Source: Gliomastix tumulicola
Taxonomy: Eukaryota > Ascomycota > Sordariomycetes > Hypocreales > Bionectriaceae
DNA: 64,000 nt
Direction: 5' to 3'
Assembly (NCBI GenBank): GCA_001599755.1
Contig: BCHX01000003.1
Span: forward strand, 2,887,289-2,951,288
Below are positions 1 to 9,899 of the stretch, piece after piece; position 1 is the first letter of the stretch; each line of letters starts with the position of its first letter. Made by a program: the position numbers and the translations under genes. Under the pieces are notes generated by a model. The model was not told the DNA's origin, searched no databases, and saw only the letters and a program-made list of their open reading frames with translations.

Positions 1-204
1 GACATCCTGCCCTGCGGCACCCTGCGTGAGATTCTCAGTCCCAAGGGGGCCGGTGTGCTAGCGAGCTCCCCCGAGGCCGACGACGGGCTGAAGGGCGAGA
101 TCGCACCGAGGTGGGTTGCGAGGTACGTCGCCTTTGTCAAGGATCGAGGCGTGGTTGAGAACAAGGGCTACTTTGCCGGTGCGGACTGGGAGGAGCAGAG
201 ATAG
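1..204 (+). CDS. 3' end of an unidentified protein-coding gene (truncated by window edge)
   Basis: An open frame runs from the first base of the window to a TAG at 202-204. It encodes 67 residues starting DILPCGTLREIL and ending GADWEEQR. The codon usage is GC-rich like the neighbouring genes. The remainder of the gene lies to the left of the window. I do not recognise the family from this tail; it is charged, with no membrane segment or targeting signal. It converges with BUD32, and the two stop codons are about 310 bases apart. The reading frame is well supported; the function is unknown. Confidence 0.55.
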   Translation, partial: DILPCGTLREILSPKGAGVLASSPEADDGLKGEIAPRWVARYVAFVKDRGVVENKGYFAGADWEEQR

Positions 205-515
205 ACAGCTGTACGAAGGCATGCTGCTGTCCCGACATTTGCCCGTCTTGTCTTCTTGTCCCTTATTTCTCCCCTGTCACTGGCGCGTTAACGACACTCC
301 TCCTGGGGTGCCCCTGGTTGCCAGCCGCCCTATCCATATCCCTTTCTTAGCGAGTATTGTGCATATGGCATGTATGTTTTTCTTTTTGACGATATTGGGC
401 TCGCGATATCTCCTCTGCTGGTGGGTTGGGTATCCGTTCTTCCTTCTTTCGTAGATCTTAGGCTTTATAGCAAAATACGCATCAAAAACGGCCGTCCCGT
501 CTTCTGTTTTCCCAT
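205..515. other. convergent intergenic region, 3' UTRs
   Basis: This stretch lies between the stop codons of the left-edge gene and BUD32. It holds T-rich and C-rich non-coding sequence and no credible ORF, so it is presumably two facing 3' UTRs. Confidence 0.5.
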
Positions 516-1307
516 TTACCCAATCATGCTCCGTTTCCGCCCTCTCATCCTGACGTCCTCGAGCCTCTTGAGGACCCCCGGCGCCAGCTTGAACGACTGC
601 CCGTAGGCCTCCAGCAGCTCGCCGAATACGCACTCGGCCCGGGGGTGCGTGCTCCCGAACGCCCTCTCCAGCACGTACAGGTCCACGGCGCGATCCTCCT
701 CCTGGACGCTCGTGCTCGCAAGCCCCAGGTCGATGATGACGATCTCGCCCGCGAGGGGGTCCTCCGCCGGCGGCGGCGGCGCGTCGTCCGCCCCGTCCGC
801 CTCGTTCAGCGGGTGCGGGCTCAGCATCATGTTGCTCGTCGTCAGGTCCCCGTGCACGACACCCGTCTTGTGCATCGTCCCGACGGCGGCGCCGATCCTC
901 CGCATCAGATCCCTCAGCCCCTCGTCCGCCTCGATGCCCTGCGTGCGGTCGCCCAGCGCCTCGTTCACGCGCGCGCGCACCGGCGCGCCGGGCACCCACT
1001 CGATCATGAGCCAGCCCGCGGCCTCGTCGACGGCGTAGACGGCGGGCACGCGCAGGCCGTCCCGGCGGCAGCGCGCGAGGATGCGCGCCTCGGACAGGAT
1101 GCGGTGCTTGGTGAGGCGCTGGTCCAGGACCGGGTGCCGCCAGGGCTTGGGCGGGCGGTACTTGAGGGCGCAGGGGAGGCCCGGCTGGAGGTACGTCGTC
1201 TTGTAGAGGCGGCCCTCGGCGCCCTGCGTGATGAGCGTTGGCGGGGTCGACGCGGGGTGCTCCAGGATCTTGGGCAGGGGGAACGCGTGCTCCGTGGCGG
1301 TCGCCAT
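516..1307 (-). CDS. bud32: EKC/KEOPS complex subunit BUD32, atypical Ser/Thr kinase/ATPase
   Basis: This is a single-exon gene of 263 residues. BUD32 (TP53RK/PRPK family) is the small atypical kinase/ATPase of the KEOPS complex, which makes N6-threonylcarbamoyl-adenosine at A37 of ANN-decoding tRNAs and also affects telomeres and transcription. Visible features are an N-lobe ATP lysine in CALKYRPPKPWR (about K49), the catalytic loop HGDLTTSNM (D154, N159), the metal-binding DLGLAS (D193, replacing DFG), and the family's basic C-terminus GRKRSMIG. The loop before DLGLA is enlarged by an acidic/proline insert (about residues 168-187). The length matches fungal orthologues. The start is the first ATG in frame. 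The gene is divergent from the membrane-protein gene at 2878. Confidence 0.95.
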   Translation of the reverse strand: MATATEHAFPLPKILEHPASTPPTLITQGAEGRLYKTTYLQPGLPCALKYRPPKPWRHPVLDQRLTKHRILSEARILARCRRDGLRVPAVYAVDEAAGWLMIEWVPGAPVRARVNEALGDRTQGIEADEGLRDLMRRIGAAVGTMHKTGVVHGDLTTSNMMLSPHPLNEADGADDAPPPPAEDPLAGEIVIIDLGLASTSVQEEDRAVDLYVLERAFGSTHPRAECVFGELLEAYGQSFKLAPGVLKRLEDVRMRGRKRSMIG

Positions 1308-2685
1308 TTTGATGAATAGGAGGAGCGCAGTGACTGCCAGTGAGTGTGTTGTCGTCTCAGTTTAGATAATTGTTGGGTTGCCGCATCTCAGAGTGTGTGT
1401 TCAAAAAGTGAAGATGAGACGGAAAGCAGCAAACATTGAACGGCCGATGTTGACCCCACGTTGGACATCATTTTAGCTACCAGGGCGTACCTTACCCGAC
1501 AGCCGTCCACATCCACCATAAGGCGCTCTCTATAATAGTACCAACAAAATATGACTACAATCGGATCTCTGGGTAAGATAGATAATAGAAGAGGACAAAA
1601 TATGTAAAAAAGAATGCGCGGACCAGGCAGGAATCGCACCAGGATCTTGCGTTGCCGGCAAAATGGAAGACACAAATCATAATCACTAGACCATCAGCGC
1701 CTTCCTCGAAGGATCGCTACACTGTACTCAGAACCAATACCAGCGCCGAGAGATCTTTCATTTATCGTATCGTCACCAACACAAGACATTATTACACGCT
1801 ACGAAGCAGCCAGTTGCCACTATAGAAGTGAAATTTAGTTTGGTAAAGAGAAAGTGTTTTCCCCCCTGAATTAGCAAATATCGGCCTCTCGTCTGGACAT
1901 GTGGGAAGGCGACTGTAATGGTTAGAGGAGTAAAACATATTCTGCTTCTAGGGACGCTTTCCGTGTCGAATCTTGCGTTTCTTCCTAGAGGAGCTCTAAA
2001 GTGTAGGCGCGCCTGTGAATCGCTGGAGTTCTGAATTTCTGAATCAACCGTGGACTGACTACGGGTAAACTTAAGATGCCTCCGTCTGGTCAACACGTTC
2101 TCTTCAGGGTGCTTGCGATGTAGAATCATGCCTAGACGGCAGAATGCTCGACACACGGAGTAGATACCACTGGGCCGAGGTATAAACTCGAATGGCTCTG
2201 CGGAAGAATCACATCCAACAGTACAAGGATGGAGGCATCTGTAGCATCTCAGAGGATGAATGAGGCATAAGTAGTACTAGCAGGTAGTTTGATTGCACAG
2301 AGACTTGCGTTTCAGAATTCATCACATGATGGCTGGAACTTCGGGTACCGCCTGCAGTTCCGCTTGGCTTTGATCCGCTGTTGTCATGACCTGTTGAAGG
2401 CAAGCTGTGTTTGTCTAGTCTTGTATTATGTATTATGCGATGCCCAACAAATTTCCTGCATGATTCTGGTCTCTCCGTGGTGCCGAAGTTGGGGCTGGAT
2501 CTAGGGTATGAAGCGAGGTTACCTAATCATTCGATTCATGGCACCACATGCTTGGACTGGGTGTTTGCTTGGTTGCTTGCTGCAGGGGCAAATTGCCCTG
2601 TGCACGGGCTCGTGCCCACTGGAGTGAACCGATGTCAGGGTTAGGTTCCCGTCTGGTGGCAGCCCCTCCCGGGCGCTTATACATT
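1308..2685. other. AT-richer intergenic region
   Basis: No credible gene is present apart from the tRNA-like element at 1615-1700. From about 1480 to 2500 the base composition is visibly richer in A and T than in the surrounding genes, and short ORFs here show no protein-like composition. It might be an eroded repeat, but no element ends were seen. Confidence 0.4.
1615..1700 (-). tRNA. degenerate tRNA-like element, best fit tRNA-Gly(TCC) with an intron
   Basis: On the minus strand, reading from 1700 down, there is an A-box-like block (TGGTCTAGTGATTATGA) and a B-box-like block (GGTGCGATTCC, one mismatch to GGTTCGANTCC). Acceptor ends GCGCTGA and TCCGCGC pair at six of seven positions. An anticodon stem TTGTG/CGCAA encloses a 19-base loop containing CTTCCA, which suggests anticodon TCC followed by an intron of about 12 bases. 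However, the T stem pairs poorly and about four extra bases precede the acceptor 3' strand. It could be a diverged or dead copy, or a wrong call. Confidence 0.35.
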
Positions 2686-2720
2686 GCAGTGTGCAGTGCA
2701 GCGTGCAGTGCAGCGTGCAG
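2686..2720. repeat. short tandem repeat of GTGCAGTGCAGC-type units
   Basis: About three imperfect copies of a 12-base GTGCAGTGCAGC unit lie about 160-190 bases upstream of the ATG at 2878. They may fall in the promoter or leader of that gene. Confidence 0.7.
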
Positions 2721-2821
2721 GTGCCCAAGCCCTGAACGTCACGATCGAACCGAGTGATTTCTCCTTTCTCTCTCCCCCCAACACACCACCCGATTCCGTC
2801 GCGCCCTGCCCAACCAGTACC

Positions 2822-2881
2822 ATGAAAGGTACTCCCGCTCCAAACACAAGCAGAGCTCCTGTCGCATCTTTACAAACATGA
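2822..2881 (+). promoter_or_regulatory. uORF of 19 codons whose stop overlaps the main start codon (ATGA)
   Basis: ATG at 2822 opens a 19-codon frame (MKGTPAPNTS...) that ends at TGA 2879-2881. The downstream gene starts at ATG 2878-2880, so stop and start share the four bases ATGA. This arrangement allows termination-reinitiation control if the mRNA begins upstream of 2822. The frame itself is directly visible; a regulatory role is inference. Confidence 0.45.
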
Positions 2882-3627
2882 GCGAGTCGCGTTCCGGGTT
2901 CCTCCAGTGGGCCATCGTCCTCGTCCTCACGGCCGTCACGCTCTCCACCGTTGTCGTCGTCCAGGTAGTCTCGACCTACTGGACGGCCTACGTCGCCGCG
3001 CCCAAGGACATCGCCACCTTCATCGACACCGTCGACTTCTCCATCCAGGAGAACGAGAGCTACGACCGCGATGTCACCAAAGTCCAGCGCCTCGAGGACA
3101 AGCTGCGCCTCGGCCGGCTCCTGCGCGAGATTCAGAAGGGGGGCGACGACCTGCGCGAGGAGCTCAACTCGCTCGTCATCGCCGAGGGCACCACCACCCT
3201 GCGCACCAGCGCGCGCCTGCTGTGGGCCACCAAGCGCCGCGACCTCGACGACAGGGTCCGCCGCCTGGACCTCCTGCGCATGCGCTTCCTCGTCGTCTAC
3301 ATGGGCATCATCACGTCCATCGCCGACAAGCAGCCGCCGCCGCCGCCGCCGCTCCCGCGCGACCCCGAGAAGGCCGCCGCCGCGTTCAAGACACCCCCCA
3401 AGCCTCCTGTCCTGCACAAGTCTCACACGGAGCACCACGTCAAGGCGCGCCCGCCCATCCGCCGCCTGACGACCCAGGCCATCGGCCACAGCGAGAACAC
3501 CGGCCGACCCCACCGCCAGGGCTGGGCCGGCGTCGTGGAGGAGCTGCAGATGTCGCCGCGCATGCACCAGCGGCACGCCTCGATAGAGATGGCCATGGCG
3601 ACCGACAGTCGGTCCCCCAGTCCTTGA
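2878..3627 (+). CDS. predicted single-pass membrane protein of unknown function
   Basis: A single exon encodes 249 residues. One N-terminal hydrophobic segment (about residues 10-33, WAIVLVLTAVTLSTVVVVQVV) acts as signal anchor. A charged, largely helical region (about 60-145) follows, rich in Arg, Glu and Leu and plausibly coiled coil. A proline run (about 153-158) and a basic, Ser/His-rich disordered tail complete the protein. There is no catalytic motif and I do not recognise a family. Codon usage is strongly GC3-biased like its neighbours, which supports a real gene. A 19-codon uORF overlaps its ATG. It is divergent from BUD32. Confidence 0.6.
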   Translation: MSESRSGFLQWAIVLVLTAVTLSTVVVVQVVSTYWTAYVAAPKDIATFIDTVDFSIQENESYDRDVTKVQRLEDKLRLGRLLREIQKGGDDLREELNSLVIAEGTTTLRTSARLLWATKRRDLDDRVRRLDLLRMRFLVVYMGIITSIADKQPPPPPPLPRDPEKAAAAFKTPPKPPVLHKSHTEHHVKARPPIRRLTTQAIGHSENTGRPHRQGWAGVVEELQMSPRMHQRHASIEMAMATDSRSPSP

Positions 3628-4202
3628 TGCGACGTGGACGAACGGCCACGACGACGACGACAACAACGAGCCTACTGACCAGTCTTTGGCTCGAACGACC
3701 TGCTAATGACTCTTATGGCTTTGGCTTTGGCAAATGAATGCGACCACGACTTGAGCTGACCGAGTCGCGGCGCAGTGGCGATCAGTGGCGTACTTGTCTT
3801 ACTTTACTGATCGCATTGCGACGCGACTGGGCTGGTTATTTACGAGAGATATGACCTGTATGGATACGACGAGGAGGTGGAGGCGAGAAGCGTTAACGAC
3901 ATTACACATCACACGGAGTTGCTTGATTCATTTCCCATTCCCCTTTTCGCTTCGTTCATCACTACACTACACTTTTAGATAGGATACCCCCTTTTTTGTC
4001 TTGTCTTTACACCTCGCGATGACTTCCGAACTACACTTGCTTTTTGGATTTATTTGATTTCTCAGCGCCCGCTAATAATAGTCTGTTTCTTACATTGCGC
4101 GCCCCAACTTGCTTCTTGTCTCACCTGCGATCACCCAAGACTTTGTTTAATGTGCCCCTACTGTTGTTGTTTCCTCGGGGCCTGTACCGTTCCGCTCGCC
4201 AA
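3628..4202. other. convergent intergenic region
   Basis: This lies between the stop of the membrane-protein gene and the stop of the CMD-family gene. It is T-rich sequence with no supported ORF, presumably 3' UTRs. Confidence 0.5.
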
Positions 4203-4849
4203 CTAGACGTCTGTAAGAAATAGTCTAGAACATGTATATCATGATCAATCAACTTACCATCCAACGCCACCAAAAAGCGACTGACCATGTTGTAACAAGC
4301 AACCTGTACACCATCCATGTCAGAACCGAAGGCGCACATTCATTCCTCAGCAAAACATGTTGATCTCACCGTCGCAGTAATCTCGACGACCTCCTGGTCG
4401 CTAAACAGGCTCTTGAGGAGGCTGAAGATGTCGTCGCTGACGTGCACGTTCTTGGTCATCTCGTCGGCGTACAGCAGCACGGCCCACTGCTTCTCGTTGA
4501 GGAGCTCCGGCCTCTGGCCCAGGGTGTCCTGCTTGATCACCTCGAGCGCCTCGAGGCTGACGCCGCCCTTGACGGCCAGCGGGGCGTGGTGCTTCCACTC
4601 GTACCACGCCTTGTTGCAGACGGCCACGCGCGAGATGGCGAGCTCGCGGAGGTCGTCCGGCAGCGACGTCTTGGTCCGCACGGCGCCGAGGAAGGTGTTC
4701 CAGCCGTCGGCGACGGGCGGGGAGTGGAGGAGGGCCAGGTCGAGCGCCTGGAGGGGCCGCGGCGCGCGACGCTCGCGGATGCGGTCGACGATGGCCTGCT
4801 CCTCTGGGCCCGAGGTTGGGGGAGGGTCGGCGACGTAGGGGACTTTCAT
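4203..4849 (-). CDS. carboxymuconolactone decarboxylase (AhpD-like) family protein
   Basis: Three exons on the minus strand, 4849-4370, 4303-4258 and 4210-4203, encode 177 residues. The first ORF appears to continue to 4340, but family continuity (EITAT then VACYNMVSRFLVALD) shows a GTGAGA...TACAG intron. A second intron (GTAAGT...TTACAG) leads to an 8-base final exon, ACGTCTAG. The fold is the all-helical CMD/AhpD type, with the core ELAISRVAVCNKAWYEWKHH at about 81-100. The CxxC pair of peroxidase-type AhpD is absent (CNKA), so peroxiredoxin-linked activity is doubtful. The substrate is unknown. The start at 4849 (MKVPYVADPP) matches the usual family N-terminus. It is divergent from SPT16. 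Confidence 0.82.
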
Positions 4850-5660
4850 GGCTGCTGACGACGGGGAAGTGTTCAGATACGTAAGTAGATAAGATCGAGC
4901 GAGTGGACGGACCGAAAGCAGATAGGTCGAGTGACACTGGCCCGAACGAGATCTTTTATACCTGGGGTAAACACTTTTCCCTACCATCTTTCACCCGGAC
5001 CCTCCTCCGGCTACATCAAGTGGTAAATGGCCGGGCGCGGGACGTTCGCTGGAGGGGGAGGCTGCCCCACCTCCAGCCCGAGTATCGGCCATTCGGATCC
5101 GAGACTCGGGATGGCTTGCCTGACTCCAAACCCGACGAGGCATGCCTTCAATACCGAGAGGCGACGAAGGCAATCATGTACGCAGACTGATGTACTTTCC
5201 AAATGGGGAGATCCGGTATTGCTGCGGATGATCGTCCATCTCGTGAAACCTCGAGCACTACTATATCTGAGTAGGCTTGGCTTCTACCAAGACTGAAGCA
5301 TGATACATTGCGGTGAATTGTAAAGGTACAATGTATTGAAGTGATTGCAGTGGGAACCGAAATAATCAAGGTACTACCTTACATTATGCTGTTACAATGG
5401 AGTTTCTCAGCGATTGGTGCCACGATTGGTGCCCGGGCCTGATAAGTCCTAACGTGAAGGGAGTTCAGAATAATTAGGTCCTTATTCATGAAAGTGCAAG
5501 TGCCACTGTAAGGCAGGCGCGTCGCAGCGCGTCACGTGATACCCGCTGCTCCCCCAGGACCCCATTAACGCGACAATGCATTTTCTTTCGCGTCGCAGAG
5601 CTTCAACCAACTCTCCTCCTCCACCCGCTTCCGAATCGTGCGCTCCCAACCATCATCAAC
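4850..5660. promoter_or_regulatory. divergent promoter region between CMD-family gene and SPT16
   Basis: An 811-base non-coding interval with both genes pointing outwards, so it must hold both promoters. A CACGTGAT (E-box-like) sequence lies at about 5533 upstream of SPT16. No ORF is supported. Confidence 0.45.
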
Positions 5661-8600
5661 ATGGCGGAGATCAAGATCGACAGCAAGCTCTTCCAGGAGC
5701 GCCTCTCGCATTTCGCGACCGCCTGGAAGAATGACCTGCGATCCAAGGAGAGCCTGTTCGGCGGTGCCTCGTCCATTGTCGTCATGATGGGCAAGGTCGA
5801 GGAGGCCCCCGAGTTTCACAAGAACAACGCTGTGCATGTGAGTCATGTCCTGACCGCACGCGACTACCAACGTCGCCGTCACCGTCGCCGTGGCTGCCTA
5901 GCTGACAGTCTATCTAGTTCTGGCTCCTCGGCTACGAATTCCCAACCACACTCATGCTATTAACCACCGACACTTTGTACATCCTCACAACTGCGAAGAA
6001 AGGTGCGATCTCGAGCCATAAAGCGATCTTTAATAAAATCTAACATTCGTGCAGCGAAGCATCTCGACCAGATCAAGGGCGGACGTTTCGCTGTCGAAGT
6101 TCTCGTCCGAGGCAAGGACGCCGAGGAGAACGAGAAGCTCTTCGTTAAATTGACGGAGAAGATCAAGGAGGCTGGGGTGAGTCATCTGCTGCAATGAGCT
6201 TACCCACTTGCCATTTTTACTAACTATCCCGACAGAACAAGGTTGGCATCATCGCCAAGGACACTTCTAGAGGACCCTTTGTCGACGAGTGGAAGAAAGT
6301 TTTCGGCGAGCACTGCAAGGATGTGGAGGAGGTCGATATTTCCCCCGCTCTTTCGACGCACGCCTTTGCCGTCAAGGATGAGCACGAACTTCGCGCCATG
6401 CGCACCGCCTCCAAGGCCTGCGTTGCCCTGATGACACCATACTTCCTCGACGAGATGTCCAATATTCTGGACGCCGAGAAGAAGGTCAAACACTCCGATC
6501 TCGCCGACAGGGTTGACAAGAAGCTCGACGACAACAAATTCTGGAAGACCGTGCAGCTCCCCAGCAAGGGGAAGCTTCCATCCGACCTCGACCCGGCGCA
6601 ACTCGATTGGATTCTAGGCCCAGCCATCCAGAGCGGAGGGAAATATGACCTGCGCTTTGCTGGTGATCCGAACGACGAGAATCTGCACGCAGGTATCATC
6701 ATTGCCGCCATGGGTCTGCGTTACAAATCCTATTGCTCCAATATTGCTCGGACGTACCTCGTCGATCCCAACAAATCCCAGGAGAGCAACTACAAGCTGC
6801 TTTTCATGATTCACAACTCCATCATCAAGGATATCCGCGATGGCATGCTTGCCAAGGACGTGTACAGCAAGGCAGTTGGCATCATCAAGGCAAAGAAGCC
6901 TGAGATGGAGAAGCACTTCTTGAAGAATGTTGGCTGGGGTGTTGGCCTCGAGAACAAGGATCCTACCCTGATCCTCAATGCGAAGAACTCGAGAGTGTTG
7001 AAGGACGGCATGACTCTCATCATCAACACTGGCTTCCAGGATATCGAGAATCCTCAGCCGCAGGATAAGAACAGTAAGGTTTATGCGCTCGTCCTGACTG
7101 ACACAATCCGCGTCACGTCTAGCGAACCGGTTGTCTTCACATCAGAGGCCCCCACAAGCGCCGATGCCAACTCGTTCTTCTTCAAGGATGACGAAGAAGC
7201 CGAGCCTACCCCCAAGAAGGAGAAGAAGGACTCGCGTGTCGGTGCTGTTGCTACGAAGAACATCACAAGCACGAGACTCCGTTCTGAGCGGTCGACAAAT
7301 GTCGATGAGGAGACTGACGCGAAGCGTCGTGAGCATCAGAAGGAGCTCGCTTCGAAGAAGCAGAAGGAGGGTCTTGCTAGATTCGCCGAGTCTACCTCGG
7401 CCCAGAATGGAGGCGAGGTCAAGAAGTTCAAGAAGTTTGAGTCCTACAAGCGGGACAACCAGTTCCCCTTGCGGATCAAGAACTTGGAAATTGTCGTTGA
7501 TGCGAAGAACAACACTGTCGTCCTCCCAGTCATGGGCCGGCCAGTTCCCTTCCACATCAGCACAATCAAGAATGCTAGTAAAAGCGACGAAGGCGACTTT
7601 GCGTTCCTGCGTATCAACTTTCTATCGCCTGGCCAAGGAGTGGGCAGGAAAGATGATCAACCTTTTGAGGACGCCAATGCTCATTTCGTCAGAAGTTTGA
7701 CATTCCGGTCAGCAGATGGAGATCGCTACAGCGATATCGCAACACAGATTTCCAACATGAAGCGTGATGCGACCAAGAAGGAGCAGGAGAAGAAGGACAT
7801 GGAAGACGTCGTTGAACAGGACAAGCTGGTTGAGATCCGAAGTAAGTGATGCCGCGTAGTGTCATTGTTTGAGATGTGCCACTAACTGAATTCAGACCGC
7901 CGCCCTGCCGTTTTGGATAACGTCTTCATTCGGCCGGCTATGGAAGGCAAGCGAGTTGCTGGCAAGGTTGAGATTCACCAAAACGGTATCCGCTATCTCT
8001 CGCCACTCAACACTCAACACCGAGTCGACGTTCTCTTCTCAAACGTCAAGCATCTCTTCTTCCAACCATGTGCTCACGAGCTGATTGTCATTATCCACAT
8101 TCACCTGAAGGACCCCATCATTGTGGGTAACAAGAAGAAGACGAAGGATGTCCAGTTCTACCGGGAAGCTACCGATATTCAGTTCGACGAGACTGGTAAT
8201 CGCAAGCGAAAATACCGATACGGAGATGAGGATGAGTTCGAAGCCGAACAGGAAGAGCGACGTCGTCGGGCCGAGCTCGACAGGCTTTTCCAGGGCTTCG
8301 CCCAAAAGATCGCCGAGGCTGGACGCAGCGAGGGTATCGAGGTCGATATGCCAATCCGGGACTTGGGATTCAATGGTGTACCATTCCGCAGCAACGTTTT
8401 TGTGCAGCCGACAACGGATTGCCTTATTCAGGTTGTCGAGCCTCCCTTCATGGTCATCACCATCGAAGATATTGAAATTGCTCACCTGGAACGTGTGCAA
8501 TTTGGTCTGAAGAACTTCGACATGGTGTTCGTGTTCAAGGACTTCACCCGCGCGCCTTACCACGTCAACACAATTCCCGTCGAGTTCCTTGACCAGGTCA

Positions 8601-9004
8601 AAGATTTCCTTGATTCATCAGACATTGCGTTCACTGAGGGTCCGCTCAACTTGAACTGGCCGACCATCATGAAGACTGTTACTGCCGACACTCACGCCTT
8701 CTTCGTGGACGGAGGCTGGTCCTTTTTGCAGGCCGACTCTGATGACGAGGGCTCGGCCGAGTCTGAGGAGGAGTCTGCTTTCGAGATTAGCGAGGAGGAG
8801 CTCGACGACGCATCGGAGAGCGAGGAAGAGTCAGACTTCGACGGTAGCAACGCCAGTGATGACGATGACGACGGTGACGCCGAGCTGGACAGCGACGACG
8901 AAGGCGAGGACTGGGACGAGCTCGAGAAGAAGGCTAAGAAACGTGACCGGGAGGATACCATGAGAGATGATGATGACAAGGGCAAGAAGAAGCGAAAGAG
9001 GTAA
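5661..9004 (+). CDS. spt16: FACT complex histone chaperone subunit SPT16
   Basis: Five exons, 5661-5837, 5918-6002, 6055-6176, 6236-7841 and 7896-9004, give 1032 residues, the usual Spt16 length. FACT (Spt16-Pob3) disassembles and reassembles nucleosomes (H2A-H2B) during transcription and replication. The N-terminal part is the catalytically dead aminopeptidase-like domain (about 1-450). It is followed by a charged linker with KKEKKDSR, the dimerisation/middle regions with tandem PH-like folds (FPLRIKNLEIVVDAKN onward, and the Rtt106-like part around GVPFRSNVFVQPTTDCL), and a long Asp/Glu/Ser C-terminal tail that binds H2A-H2B, ending in basic KGKKKRKR. Every exon junction keeps the frame with GT-AG borders. 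It converges with the CDC50 gene. Confidence 0.96.
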
Positions 9005-9899
9005 ATGTCCAACATGGCAAGCCAGGGCGTATTCTGGGGTCATTCCCGAAATGACCCCAGGCTTTCGCAGCGCTGGCTTGTGCCTTCTTCTTCTCACTGC
9101 TTTCGCATTTTGGGCATAGGAATCTGGCGAGGCCATGAGTTGGTTGCTCGGTCTTTTCGCATGGTCGGGGAAATTGTAAGAATTTGGAGGACGCGTCGAT
9201 TCATTCCCCTAAGCAACCGCTTTCACAATTTTCTTTTTTATGGCGAGCAGATTTGGTTTGTTTTCTCTCTCTCTTTGCTTAGGGTCTTGATTATTATTTT
9301 TCTTCTCGTCGTCGTCGTCGGACGCAGCTAGTTAGTTGCCTGCTGTATGTATTTGGGCTATAGATAACTCATTCTAGCCGAGAGGCCGAGAACCCTACAC
9401 GTCCTATCGCGTCGTACGATGTGCTGTCTCTGTGTCATCTAGGTGATTATGCTCACTTGGATGGTGAGGCGAATACGAAGTGTAGTCTAATCATTTGCAT
9501 GGAATGGAGCCTGCCTGTCTGTCTCTTGAGTTTTTGGCCATCACTTCCCCGAAGCAGACGCACCTGGTAGTGGTAGCATCGGTAAAGGGACCGGTGATAG
9601 GTAATGACGGTGCGAGAAAGAGCAGTAAGATACACCCAATTCTTTCCTTGACAATAACAAGTTCCCGAAGCCCGCGCATTATAGAAAAAAAAGCAACCAA
9701 AAAAAAAGCAGCAACAACATCTCAAATCAACTCGAGCAACCGGAACAAAGAGGGAGGGTTGATAGTTTAATAAAACACAAGGGTGTAGTAGCAGTCCCGA
9801 CGACTTATTCAAACTCCGGAAACTCCACTTAGACATGACAGACAGAGAGGGGGGGGGGGAGGGGGAAAGCAAGAGATATGTATTCCCTGGATGAATCTT
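9005..9899. other. convergent intergenic region
   Basis: This is the 3' flanks of SPT16 and the CDC50-family gene. It contains A-rich stretches (about 9688-9712) and a G-run at 9850-9858. No supported ORF. Confidence 0.5.

Noticed and set aside
277..999. 240-codon minus-strand ORF overlapping BUD32
   Set aside because: It is a Gly/Arg/Ala-rich shadow of BUD32 in another frame; the kinase motifs are in the 516-1307 frame.
2677..3666. 329-codon minus-strand ORF opposite the membrane-protein gene
   Set aside because: It is a shadow frame produced by the high GC3 of the plus-strand gene, with no domain, and it runs through the promoter repeat.
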